A stretch of 64,000 bases of DNA from RYN-230 sp963837515 (GTDB lineage: Bacteria > Actinomycetota > Actinomycetes > Streptosporangiales > Streptosporangiaceae), in assembly GCA_963837515.1 (NCBI GenBank), contig CAWINT010000006.1:62001-126000 (forward strand), read 5' to 3'. The translations under genes and the position numbers were made by a program. Positions 27,395 to 35,903 of the stretch are shown piece after piece. How positions within the stretch are numbered: position 1 is the first letter of the stretch; each line of letters opens with the position of its first letter. The notes beneath the pieces are model-generated. The model had not been told where the DNA came from and made no database searches. It saw only the letters and a program-made list of their open reading frames with translations.

Positions 27395-27422
27395 TTGACC
27401 GGTCTCTGTGTTAGCGATAACA
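27395..27422 (+). promoter_or_regulatory. Promoter with overlapping LacI operator before LacI regulator 3
   Basis: TTGACC at 27395-27400 is followed by the operator GTTAGCGATAAC (27410-27421, flanked to TGTTAGCGATAACA), which would cover the -10 region about 17 bp downstream. The arrangement is that of a directly repressible promoter. The start codon lies about 165 bp downstream. The rest of the 310-bp intergenic region (27277-27586) shows no gene. Because the operator matches that before regulator 1, cross-regulation is likely. Confidence 0.55.
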
Positions 27423-27586
27423 ATCCTGGCAGCGATGGACCGGGGAACGGGAATTTGCCTCTAAATTGGGTGCACGACGTGCCGAATCGGCCAGCCGCCA
27501 CCCCAGCCCGCCTCGGGCAGCGGGCCACGGCTCACCCCCGGACGGCTGTCAGGACGGTCATGATCAGGTGACGGGAGGAACGAGCG

Positions 27587-28612
27587 GTGCCCGCAACAGA
27601 ACGCGGCCGCAACCGGCCACCGGTGATGACCGACGTGGCCCAGCTGGCCGGGGTTTCCCATCAAACGGTTTCCCGCGTGCTCAACGACCACCCCAACGTG
27701 CGGCCGCAGACCCGGGAACTGGTGCTCGCGGCCATCATCGAGCTCGGTTACCGGCCGAACGCGGCCGCCCGGACCCTGGTCACCCGGCGCACCCACACGC
27801 TCGGGGTGATCAGCTTCGACACCACGCTGTTCGGGCCCGCGTCCATGCTGTACGGGATCGAGCGCGCCGCCCGGGACAGCTACTTCGTGGCCATCGCCAG
27901 CATGCCCACGCTGGACCAGCGGTCCGTGCTCGACGCCGTGGAGCGCTTCGCCGGGCAGGGCGTGGAAGGCGTCATCGTGATCGCCCCGGTGGAGGAGGCG
28001 GTGGCGGCGCTGACCAACTGCCCGGACGATATCCCGCTGGTCGCGATGGGCTGCCGGACCGACCCACCGGTATGCTCCGTCGCTGTGGACAACGCCGAGG
28101 GAGCCGCCCTGGCCACCCGGCACCTGCTGGCGGCGGGCCACCGCACGGTGCACCACCTGCGCGGCCCGGCCACCTGGCTCGACGCGGAGGCCCGGGAAGA
28201 CGGCTGGCGGCAGGCGCTGCGCGACGCCGGGGCGCCGGAGCCCGCGGACGTGCCGGCCGGGGACTGGTCGGCCGCCAGCGGCTACGAGCTGGGGCATCAG
28301 CTGGCCGCCGACCCGGATGTCACGGCCGTGTTGTGCGCCAACGACCCGATGGCCCTCGGCCTGCTGCGGGCGCTGTCCGAGGCCGGGCGGCGGGTGCCGG
28401 GCGACGTGAGCGTGGTGGGCTTCGACGACGTCCCCGAATCCCCGTACTTCCTGCCCCCGCTGACCACGGTGCGGCAGGACTTCGGCGAGCTCGGCCAGCG
28501 GGCCCTGGACACGCTGGTCGCACTGATCTACGGCCGGGACCCGGGCGCGTCCACCGACCCGGTGGAGCCACAGCTCGTGGTCCGGTCCAGCACCGCCCCA
28601 CCGGGCGGCTGA
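27587..28612 (+). CDS. LacI-family transcriptional regulator 3, AraR-like candidate
   Basis: 341 residues, GTG 27587 with GGGAGGA upstream. HTH (VMTDVAQLAGVSHQTVSRVL) has the classical QTVSRVLN recognition helix, unlike the GTASKALNG helices of the other two. Hinge LGYRPNAAARTL; effector domain with VSVVGFDDVPESPYF and LTTVRQDFGELGQ. It stands 37 bp upstream of araB in the same direction and probably controls araBDA. The perfect palindrome GTGAGCGCTCAC at the araB start is the type of site expected for a QTVSRVLN helix. Confidence 0.88.
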   Translation: MPATERGRNRPPVMTDVAQLAGVSHQTVSRVLNDHPNVRPQTRELVLAAIIELGYRPNAAARTLVTRRTHTLGVISFDTTLFGPASMLYGIERAARDSYFVAIASMPTLDQRSVLDAVERFAGQGVEGVIVIAPVEEAVAALTNCPDDIPLVAMGCRTDPPVCSVAVDNAEGAALATRHLLAAGHRTVHHLRGPATWLDAEAREDGWRQALRDAGAPEPADVPAGDWSAASGYELGHQLAADPDVTAVLCANDPMALGLLRALSEAGRRVPGDVSVVGFDDVPESPYFLPPLTTVRQDFGELGQRALDTLVALIYGRDPGASTDPVEPQLVVRSSTAPPGG

Positions 28613-28649
28613 CACCGGGCAGACACGGCAGAAGGCGGACAGGACGACG

Positions 28650-30365
28650 ATGACTGTGAGCGCTCACCGCGGCGACGGCCCCCCGCAGAACCTGGCGGAC
28701 AGCTACGTGCTGGGGATCGACTTCGGCACGCTGTCCGGGCGCGCCCTGGTGGTCCGGGTCAGCGACGGCGCGGAACTCGGCTCCGCGGTGCACGCCTACC
28801 GGCACGGCGTGATCGACGCCAAGCTGCCCGCCACCGGGGAGCCACTGCCCCCGGACTGGGCGCTGCAGGATCCGGAGGACTACCGGGACGTACTGCGCGA
28901 GGCGGTGCCGGAGGCCATCCGGGAAGCCGGCGTGGACCCGGCCGCGGTCATCGGGATCAGCACCGACTTCACCGCGTGCACGGTGCTGCCGGTGCTGCGC
29001 GACGGCACCCCGCTGTGCCAGCTGGAGGGCCTGGAGGGCCGCCCGCACGCCTACGTCAAGCTGTGGAAACACCACGCGGCCCAGCGCCAGGCGGACCGGA
29101 TCACCGCGCTGGCCCACGAGCGCGGCGAGCCGTGGATCGGCCGGTACGGCGGCAAGATCTCCTCGGAGTGGCAGTTCGCCAAGGCACTGCAGGTGCTGGA
29201 GGAGGACCCGCAGGTCTACGACCGGGCCGAGCGCTGGATCGAGGCGGCGGACTGGATCGTCTGGCAGCTGTGCGGCACCGAGACCCGCAATGCCTGCACC
29301 GCCGGGTACAAGGGCATCTACCAGGACGGCCACTACCCGTCCGAGGAGTACCTGGCCGCCCTCAACCCACGGTTCGCCCGCTTCGCCGCGGACAAGCTGG
29401 CGCACGAGGTATCCCCCCTCGGGGAGCGGGCGGGCTCGCTGACCGCGGAGGCGGCCGGGTGGACCGGCCTGCCCGAAGGCGTCGCGGTCGCCGTGGGCAA
29501 TGTGGACGCCCACGTCACACCGCCCGCGGCGGACGCGTCCGGGCCCGGCCAGATGGTCGCCATCATGGGCACTTCCACCTGCCACGTGATGAACGCGACG
29601 TCGCTGCACGAGGTCCCCGGCATGTGCGGGGTGGTGGACGGGGGCATCGTCGCCGGGGAGTACGGCTACGAGGCCGGCCAGAGCGGGGTAGGCGACATCT
29701 TCGCCTGGCTCAGCGACCACGCGACGCCGGCTGACTACCGCGAGGAGGCGCAGCGCCGCGGCATCTCACTGTTCGACCTGCTCTCCGAGGATGCCGCCGG
29801 GCAGCAGGCCGGCGCACACGGCCTGATTGCCCTTGACTGGCTCAACGGAAACCGCAGCGTGCTGGTGGATCACGCGCTGTCCGGGGCCATCGTGGGGCTC
29901 ACCCTGGCGACCCGGCCACCGGACATCTTCCGGGCCCTGGTCGAGGCGACCGCGTTCGGCACCCGGGTGATCATCGACGCCTACGCGGACGCCGGCCTGA
30001 AGGTCACCGAGTTCGTGGCGGCCGGCGGCCTGCTCAAGAACCCGTTCGTCATGCAGGTCTACGCGGACGTGCTGCGCCGCCCGCTGTCCGCGATCGTCTC
30101 GGACCAGGGGCCCGCGCTGGGCTCGGCGATCCACGCCGCGGTCGCCGCGGGCGCCTACCCCGACGTGCCCGCCGCCGCGGCCGCCATGGGCGCCAAGCGG
30201 GAGGCGGTCTACACTCCGGACCGGGCCAGCGCAGATGTCTACGACGAGCTGTATACGGAGTACAAGACGTTGCACGACTACTTCGGCCGCGGGGCCAACG
30301 AGGTGATGCACCGGCTGCGCGAGATCCGCGACCGAAGCCTGGCCACCCAGGAGGGCAACCGCTGA
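28650..30365 (+). CDS. araB: L-ribulokinase
   Basis: 571 residues, ATG 28650. Phosphorylates L-ribulose with ATP, the second step of L-arabinose use. FGGY-kinase fold: YVLGIDFGTLSGRALVVRV at the N-terminus, GISTDFTACTVLPV, IMGTSTCHVM and the second-domain ATP site VAAGGLLKNPFVMQVYADVL, with DQGPALGSAIHAAVAAGAY near the end. Length and motifs match AraB. The stop overlaps the araD start (TGATG), so the genes are co-translated. A LacI-type operator palindrome overlaps codons 3-6. Confidence 0.95.
   Translation: MTVSAHRGDGPPQNLADSYVLGIDFGTLSGRALVVRVSDGAELGSAVHAYRHGVIDAKLPATGEPLPPDWALQDPEDYRDVLREAVPEAIREAGVDPAAVIGISTDFTACTVLPVLRDGTPLCQLEGLEGRPHAYVKLWKHHAAQRQADRITALAHERGEPWIGRYGGKISSEWQFAKALQVLEEDPQVYDRAERWIEAADWIVWQLCGTETRNACTAGYKGIYQDGHYPSEEYLAALNPRFARFAADKLAHEVSPLGERAGSLTAEAAGWTGLPEGVAVAVGNVDAHVTPPAADASGPGQMVAIMGTSTCHVMNATSLHEVPGMCGVVDGGIVAGEYGYEAGQSGVGDIFAWLSDHATPADYREEAQRRGISLFDLLSEDAAGQQAGAHGLIALDWLNGNRSVLVDHALSGAIVGLTLATRPPDIFRALVEATAFGTRVIIDAYADAGLKVTEFVAAGGLLKNPFVMQVYADVLRRPLSAIVSDQGPALGSAIHAAVAAGAYPDVPAAAAAMGAKREAVYTPDRASADVYDELYTEYKTLHDYFGRGANEVMHRLREIRDRSLATQEGNR
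28656..28667. promoter_or_regulatory. Perfect LacI-type operator palindrome in the first codons of araB
   Basis: GTGAGCGCTCAC, a perfect 12-bp palindrome identical to the core of the symmetric lac operator, 6 bp after the araB ATG begins. A bound repressor here would act as a roadblock to transcription from the upstream promoter. The regulator encoded just upstream is the natural candidate. Confidence 0.55.
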
Positions 30366-31102
30366 TGAGCACCGAGCACGCCGGCACCGGGCACGCCGGC
30401 ACCGGGCACGCCGGCACCGGGCACGCCGGCACCGAGCGCGCGGTCAGCACCGCGATCTCGCACGCCCGCGAAGACGTCACCCGGCTGCACGCCGCCCTGG
30501 TGGAGAACGGCCTGGTCGCCTGGACCTCTGGGAACGTCTCGGCCCGCGTGCCGGGCACCGACCTGATGGTGATCAAGCCGAGCGGGGTCAGCTACGCCGA
30601 TCTGACCCCTGGCTCGATGGTTCTCTGCGACCTGGACGGCAACGCCGTCGAGGACGGCTACAGCCCGTCCAGCGACACCGCCACGCACGCCTACGTGTAC
30701 CGGCACATGCCCGAGGTCGGCGGCGTGGTGCACACGCACTCCAGCTACGCGACCGCCTGGGCGGCCCGGGGCGAGGCGATCCCGTGCGTGATCACCGCGA
30801 TGGCCGACGAGTTCGGCGGGGAGATCCCGCTGGGGCCCTTCGCGCCCATCGGCACCGACGAGATCGGCCGCGGCATCGTGACCACGCTGACCGGGCACCG
30901 CTCCCCCGCGGTGCTGATGAAAAGCCACGGGGTGTTCACCATCGGCGGCACCGCCAAGGACGCCGTCAAAGCCGCCGTCATGTGCGAGGACGTAGCCCGT
31001 ACGGTGCACCTGGCCCGGGCCTTCGGGGAGTTGCCCCCATTGCCGCAGGACCAGGTGGACGCCTTGCACCGGCGGTACAAGGAGCAGTACGGCCAGCGCT
31101 GA
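30365..31102 (+). CDS. araD: L-ribulose-5-phosphate 4-epimerase
   Basis: 245 residues, ATG overlapping the araB stop by one base. Converts L-ribulose-5-phosphate to D-xylulose-5-phosphate, using a zinc ion. Class II aldolase/epimerase motifs: LVAWTSGNVSAR, IKPSGVSYADLTPGSMV, the zinc histidines in GGVVHTHSSYAT and the later ALMKSHG-type segment VLMKSHGVFTIG. The first about 20 residues are a 15-bp repeat product (GHAGT four times) absent from typical AraD; an internal start after the repeat is not obvious. Confidence 0.93.
   Translation: MSTEHAGTGHAGTGHAGTGHAGTERAVSTAISHAREDVTRLHAALVENGLVAWTSGNVSARVPGTDLMVIKPSGVSYADLTPGSMVLCDLDGNAVEDGYSPSSDTATHAYVYRHMPEVGGVVHTHSSYATAWAARGEAIPCVITAMADEFGGEIPLGPFAPIGTDEIGRGIVTTLTGHRSPAVLMKSHGVFTIGGTAKDAVKAAVMCEDVARTVHLARAFGELPPLPQDQVDALHRRYKEQYGQR
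30373..30432 (+). repeat. 15-bp tandem repeat, 4 units, in the araD N-terminus
   Basis: One GAGCACGCCGGCACC unit and three GGGCACGCCGGCACC units, in frame, encoding EHAGT and GHAGT. No frame break here. Confidence 0.95.
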
Positions 31103-31152
31103 GTGCGCTGGCGGCGGCAGTTCCACGTGCGGATCGTTAAGAAAGGCTGGCT

Positions 31153-32550
31153 ATGACCGGACGCAAGCCCCGCATCGGGATCCTGGGCATCATGCAGGAC
31201 CTGTACGACGACATGATCCCCGGCATCGCGCAGCGGCAGGAGGGCTACGCGGCGGAACTGGCCGCCCACCTGGCCGACGTGGCCGAGTTCATCCCGAGCA
31301 AGGCCATCAAGTACCGCGAGGACGCGGTTCGCGCCATGCGCGAGTTCGAGGACTCCGACCTGGACGGGGTCATGGTGGTCATGCTGACCTACGGCCCGGC
31401 CATGCGGGTCGCCCGGCTGCTGTCGGAGTCCCGGCTGCCGGTGCTGCTGGCCAACATCCAGCCCGAGCCGAACGTCACCCCGGCCTGGGACATGGCCGAC
31501 ATGACCTACAACCAGGGCGTGCATGGCGCGCAGGACACGGCCAACGCGATGGTCCGGGCGGGCAAGCGGTTCGCGGTGCTCACCGACGACTGGAAGAGCG
31601 AGCAGTTCAAGACGGACGTGGGCCGGTTCTCCCGGGCCGCCATGGCGATCACCGCGTGGAAGTCGCTGAAGACGGCGATCTTTGGCTACGCCATGAACGA
31701 CATGGGTGACATCCGGGTGGACGAGTCGGCGCTGATCCGCACGCTCGGCCCGGAGATCCTCGCGGTCGCCCAGGGTGACATGTACCGGGGCATGCAGGCG
31801 GTGAGCGACAAGCAGATCGCCGACGTGATCGCGTTCGAGGACGAGCGCTTCGAGATCGACCCGCGGCTGAGCGCCGAGGAGCGGGCCGACCACGCCCGGA
31901 TGCAGGTGGCCATCGAGCAGATCCTGACCGAGCGCGGGTTCGGTGCGTACACCGCGCACTTCGACGCGATCGGCGAGGACGGCCGGTTCAGCCGGCTGCC
32001 GCTGGCCGCCGCCTCCTCGCTGATGGCCAAGGGCTTCGGCTACGCGGCCGAGGGCGACGTGCTCACCGCGTGCATGGTCTACGCCGGGCACCAGCTGATC
32101 GGGGATGCGCACTTCACCGAGATGTACGCGATGGACTTCCCGTCCGACTCGATCCTGCAGAGCCACATGGGTGAGGGCAACTGGAAGGTCGCCCGCCAGG
32201 ACAAGCCCGTCAGGCTGATCAAGCGGCCGCTGGGAATCGGGCGGCTGGCCGACCCGCCCACGTTCCTGTTCCAGCTGCAGCCCGGGCCGGCCACACTGGC
32301 CACCCTGGTCTCGCTGGAAGGCGAGCGGTTCCGCGTGGTCGTCGCCGAGGGCGAGAACCTGGACAGCCAGGAACTGCCCGCGCTGGAGATGCCCTACGGG
32401 CAGTTCCGCCCGGTGTCCGGGGTGCGGGCCTGTCTCAACGGCTGGCTGGCCGCGGGCGGCCCGCACCACGAGGTGATGAATCTGGGCCACCACGCCGCGG
32501 ACTGGAAGGTGTTCTGCCAGCTGGCAGGCATGGAGTTCGTCCAGGTCTGA
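31153..32550 (+). CDS. araA: L-arabinose isomerase, diverged actinobacterial type
   Basis: 465 residues, ATG 31153, preceded by AAGAAAGG. Assigned as the isomerase converting L-arabinose to L-ribulose because it belongs to the L-fucose/L-arabinose isomerase superfamily (IGILGIMQDLYDDMIPGI, VMVVMLTYGPAM, LANIQPEPNVTPAWDMADMT, HMGEGNWKVAR, FRPVSGVRACLNGWLAAGG) and follows araB and araD. It is shorter than the roughly 500-residue E. coli AraA and only distantly similar. The conserved metal-binding Glu/His pattern is plausible (GEGNW, GPHHEVMNLGHH). A related sugar isomerase is the alternative. Confidence 0.82.
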   Translation: MTGRKPRIGILGIMQDLYDDMIPGIAQRQEGYAAELAAHLADVAEFIPSKAIKYREDAVRAMREFEDSDLDGVMVVMLTYGPAMRVARLLSESRLPVLLANIQPEPNVTPAWDMADMTYNQGVHGAQDTANAMVRAGKRFAVLTDDWKSEQFKTDVGRFSRAAMAITAWKSLKTAIFGYAMNDMGDIRVDESALIRTLGPEILAVAQGDMYRGMQAVSDKQIADVIAFEDERFEIDPRLSAEERADHARMQVAIEQILTERGFGAYTAHFDAIGEDGRFSRLPLAAASSLMAKGFGYAAEGDVLTACMVYAGHQLIGDAHFTEMYAMDFPSDSILQSHMGEGNWKVARQDKPVRLIKRPLGIGRLADPPTFLFQLQPGPATLATLVSLEGERFRVVVAEGENLDSQELPALEMPYGQFRPVSGVRACLNGWLAAGGPHHEVMNLGHHAADWKVFCQLAGMEFVQV

Positions 32551-32948
32551 CCCGGCCACCAGCCCCGGCACCCGGCCCCGCGCCGCCGTCCAGCCCCGGC
32601 ACCCGGCCCCGCCCCGCAAGCCCCGGCCCCGCCGACTTCCCAGCCGTCGGTGGGGCCGGTCCCATACAGTGCCAATCCCGGCAATTCCCCTTCCCGCCCT
32701 AGCCGTCCTCATCACTCCGCTCACGAAAGCAAGATCATCATGACTTATCACCCTAGAAGGTCGGCAGGCTGCCCGGTTTGTCCGCTCATGCGATCCCGAC
32801 GGGGTGATAAGCCGGCCCGGCCGTACCACCGGGGTGAGCCGTACCACCGGGGTGAGCCGTACCACCGGGGTGATAAGTGACCGCGCGGCGCTTCCTGCGC
32901 GGCTCAAGCGGCGGCACAGCCCGCCGACCGAGGAAACCAGGAGGACTC
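32551..32948 (+). other. 398-bp intergenic region araA-GH51: C-rich tract, inverted repeats and an 18-bp tandem repeat
   Basis: No credible gene. The first 90 bp are CCCCGGCACC-rich. ACTTATCACCC at 32743-32753 is the exact inverse of GGGTGATAAGT at 32868-32878 (11/11), and 10 bp of it also match GGGTGATAAG at 32802-32811. Between them are three 18-bp units GCCGTACCACCGGGGTGA (32820-32873). This may be a control region for the GH51 gene (a looping operator array) or simple repeat expansion of a half-site. Confidence 0.7.
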
Positions 32949-34430
32949 GTGACCCGGATTGTGGTGGACCCGGCGCGGCAGATCGGCCCGGTGGACCGCA
33001 ATGTCTTCGGCGGCTTCGTCGAGCACCTCGGCCGGTGCATCTACGGCGGCCTCTATGACGAGGGATCCCCGCTGGCCGACGCCCGCGGGTTCCGCACGGA
33101 CGTGCTCGGCCTGCTGCGTGACTTCCGGCTGGGGGTCCTGCGCTGGCCCGGCGGCAACTTCGTGAGCAACTACCACTGGGCCGACGGGATCGGGCCGAAG
33201 GATGCGCGGCCCCGCCGCCCGGACCTGGCCTGGGGCGCGGAGGAATCGAATCGGTTCGGCACCGACGAGTTCCTGGCCTACTGCGCGGAGCTGCGCACCG
33301 AGCCCTATATCTGCCTGAACATGGGCACCGGCACCCTCGATGAGGCGCTGGCCTGGGTGGAGTACTGCAACGGCAGCGGCGAGACGGCCTGGGCGCAGCG
33401 CAGGCGCGCCAACGGGCACGCCGACTCCTACCGGGTGCGCTACTGGGGCCTGGGCAACGAGATGTACGGCAACTGGCAGGTCGGCGCGCTGTCCGCTGAG
33501 GAGTACGTTCGCGAGGCGACCCGCTGGGCCCGGGCCATCAAGCGGCTCGATCCCCAGGCCGAGGTGGTCAGCTGCGGCAACAATGGGTGGAGCGACTGGG
33601 ACCGCGTGGTCATCGACGGCCTGGCCCCCCTGGTCAACTACCACTCGGTGCACATCTACACGGGCGCGGACGACTACTGGACCAACGTGCTCCAGCCGCA
33701 CCAGGCAGAACGGGCCATCCGGTGCACCCGGGCACTGATCGAGCGGGTCGCCTACGTCAAGCGGATCGCCCGGCCGCCGCGGATCGCCTACGACGAGTGG
33801 GGCGTCTGGTTCCGGACCGATGACGGCAAGCTGGAGGAGCGGTATAACTTCCCGGACGCGCTGGCCGTCGCGACCTACCTGAACATCTTCATCCGGAACT
33901 GCGACTGGGTCCGGATGGCGAATCTGGCCCAGCTGGTGAACGCGATCGCGCCCATCGTCACCACCCCGGAGGCGGCCGCCCGGCAGCCGATCTACTACCC
34001 GGTCCTGCTGCACGCCCGGGCCGCCCTCGATGTCGCCGTCAACGTTCTGGTGGACGGCCCCAGGGTCAGCCCGCTGGGCCCCAGGCGGCACGGCCGCTGG
34101 CCGCACCGGGTGGCCGACCTGGGCCCGTTCAGCCTGGTCAACGCCGCGGCGACCGTGTCCAAGGGCCGCGACGCGCTGGCCCTCACGCTGGTCAACCGCA
34201 GCCCGGACGAGACCCAGACGGCCCAGATCGTGCTGCGCGAGGCGATCTTCAACGGAGACGCGCGGCTGGCGACCGTCACCGCGGAGCGCCGGCCCGACCG
34301 CCGCGTGCTACCCGATGTCGAGGGTGCCTGCCTGGAGGAAGGCTCACTGGCCGCCCGGGGCGCCACGCTCACGCTCAGCCTCCCGCCGCAGTCGTTCACC
34401 GTCCTCCAGGCGGCGACGGCCGGCAGCTGA
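32949..34430 (+). CDS. GH51 alpha-L-arabinofuranosidase
   Basis: 493 residues from GTG 32949 (AGGAGGA upstream). Releases L-arabinose from arabinan or arabinoxylan side chains. Motifs: IGPVDRNVFGGFVEHLGRC, LRWPGGNFVSNYHW, acid/base in WGLGNEMYGNW, NYHSVHIYTG, and nucleophile in IAYDEWGVWF. A C-terminal beta domain ends PPQSFTVLQ. No signal peptide, so it acts on imported arabino-oligosaccharides. It ends the araBDA-abfA direction. The stop codon lies in the first unit of a 14-bp repeat. Confidence 0.9.
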   Translation: MTRIVVDPARQIGPVDRNVFGGFVEHLGRCIYGGLYDEGSPLADARGFRTDVLGLLRDFRLGVLRWPGGNFVSNYHWADGIGPKDARPRRPDLAWGAEESNRFGTDEFLAYCAELRTEPYICLNMGTGTLDEALAWVEYCNGSGETAWAQRRRANGHADSYRVRYWGLGNEMYGNWQVGALSAEEYVREATRWARAIKRLDPQAEVVSCGNNGWSDWDRVVIDGLAPLVNYHSVHIYTGADDYWTNVLQPHQAERAIRCTRALIERVAYVKRIARPPRIAYDEWGVWFRTDDGKLEERYNFPDALAVATYLNIFIRNCDWVRMANLAQLVNAIAPIVTTPEAAARQPIYYPVLLHARAALDVAVNVLVDGPRVSPLGPRRHGRWPHRVADLGPFSLVNAAATVSKGRDALALTLVNRSPDETQTAQIVLREAIFNGDARLATVTAERRPDRRVLPDVEGACLEEGSLAARGATLTLSLPPQSFTVLQAATAGS

Positions 34431-34498
34431 CGGGCGGCAGCCGACGGGCGGCAGCCGACGGGCGGCAGCCGACGGGCGGCAGCCGACGGGCGGCAGCC
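34429..34498 (+). repeat. 14-bp tandem repeat, 5 units, directly after GH51
   Basis: Five perfect GACGGGCGGCAGCC units beginning inside the GH51 stop codon. This period, not a multiple of three, is outside coding sequence. The remainder of 34499-34628 has no recognisable feature. Confidence 0.95.
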
Positions 34499-34628
34499 GA
34501 CCGCAGCGCGGCGCCGGGCCTGCTGAGCGGACCCTCGCGTTTCGGCCGCATCCGCCCGGGCAGTGGCGTTTGATTACCGGGGCCCGGCCCCGGGAGGCTC
34601 CGGTAGGCCGCTCAGTGAGGAGCTTGCC

Positions 34629-35183
34629 ATGCCTGCGGACGCCCCCAGCAGTGTGACCGCGCAGCGGATCCACGCCGTCGTCGCCAGCACGGTCGGGACG
34701 ACGATCGAGTGGTACGACTTCTTCCTGTACGGAACCGCCGCCGCCCTGGTATTCCCCAAGGTCTTCTTCCCTACTGAATCACCCGCCGCCGGCGTGCTCC
34801 TGTCGTTCGGCACCCAGTTCGTCGGCTTCGCCGCCCGGCCGATCGGGGCGATCATCTTCGGCCACTACGGGGACCGCATCGGCCGTAAGGCCACGCTGAT
34901 CAGCACGCTGCTGCTGATGGGTGTCGCGACATTCCTCATGGGGCTGATGCCGACGTATGCGGCGATCGGCCTGGCGGCACCGATCCTGCTCGTCGTGCTC
35001 CGCGTCCTGCAGGGCATCGGGGTCGGTGGCGAGTGGGGCGGCTCGGTGCTGGTCTCCATGGAGTGGGGTGCCCAGCGCTGGCGCGGCTTCTTCGCCAGCT
35101 GGCCGCAGCTCGGCGTCCCCCTCGGGCTGCTGCTGTCCACCGGCATGGTCAAGCTGATGGGCAGCGTGGCGGGCCCCAGCTAG
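34629..35183 (+). pseudogene. Truncated MHS-family MFS transporter (ProP/ShiA-like)
   Basis: 184 residues from ATG 34629 (GAGGAG upstream) against about 430-450 for the family. The first five helices are clear: TTIEWYDFFLYGTAAALVFP, ARPIGAIIFGHYGDRIGRK (the conserved cytoplasmic loop after helix 2), LRVLQGIGVGGEWGGSVL. The protein stops at TAG 35181 after helix 5. The remaining seven helices are not found in any frame downstream, so the 3' half is deleted rather than frameshifted. A functional transporter is unlikely. Confidence 0.75.
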
Positions 35184-35410
35184 CCGCCCGGCCGCCGCGG
35201 ATGGCCCGCACCGCGAGCATCCAGCGCCCACGTTCGGTTACCGTGAGCACGAGGTGACCGCGCGCCGCCCCCCGGGGGGCAGCGGCCAGAAGGCGGCCGC
35301 GCCGGTGCCGGTGCCGGTGCAGTGCCGTCGATGATGACGAGGGGTTCGGCGGCGGGAGGGGGGCACGTGCGCCAGGACCGCCGCGGGCGCTGCCGAGCGG
35401 AGGCCCGGGC

Positions 35411-35827
35411 TTGATCGGCCCCGGCCGTCCGCCGGGCCGGCCGCTGGCGGCGAAGCTGGGCATCCGCCCCGGCTACGAGGTCACCGTGCTGGGCGCCCCG
35501 GCCGGGTTCACCGCCCAGCTCGGCCTGGTGGACCCGGCCGGGATCCGCACCAGCCTGCCCGGCAGCGGGCCGCTGGACGTGATCGTATTCTTCACGGCCT
35601 GGCAGGCGGCGCTGGCGGAGCAGCTGGGCCGGCTGCGCGCGCAACTCGCCCCCGCGGGCGGGCTGTGGGTGGCCTGGCCGAAACGCGCCGCCAAGCTGCC
35701 CACCGACATGAGCGACCACGCGGTCCGCGCGATCGCGCTGCCCACCGGCCTGGTGGACAACAAGGTGTGCGCGATCGACCCGGTGTGGACGGCGCTGCGG
35801 CTGGTGATCCGCCGCGAACTCCGCTGA
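35411..35827 (+). CDS. DUF3052 family protein
   Basis: 138 residues, starting TTG 35411 or slightly downstream. Conserved pattern: GRPLAAKLGIRPGYEVTVLG, DVIVFFTAW, GGLWVAWPKRAAKLPTDM, GLVDNKVCAIDPVWTALRLV, ending IRRELR. This matches the small DUF3052 family common in actinobacteria. Biochemical function unknown. It stands alone after the truncated transporter; 35184-35410 contains no convincing gene. Confidence 0.8.
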   Translation: MIGPGRPPGRPLAAKLGIRPGYEVTVLGAPAGFTAQLGLVDPAGIRTSLPGSGPLDVIVFFTAWQAALAEQLGRLRAQLAPAGGLWVAWPKRAAKLPTDMSDHAVRAIALPTGLVDNKVCAIDPVWTALRLVIRRELR

Positions 35828-35903
35828 CCGCGCCGGGCCCAGCGGCAGCAGACCCAGCGGGAGCAGACCCGGCGCGCCGCGCGGAGCCAGCCGGCCGCCG
35901 GCG

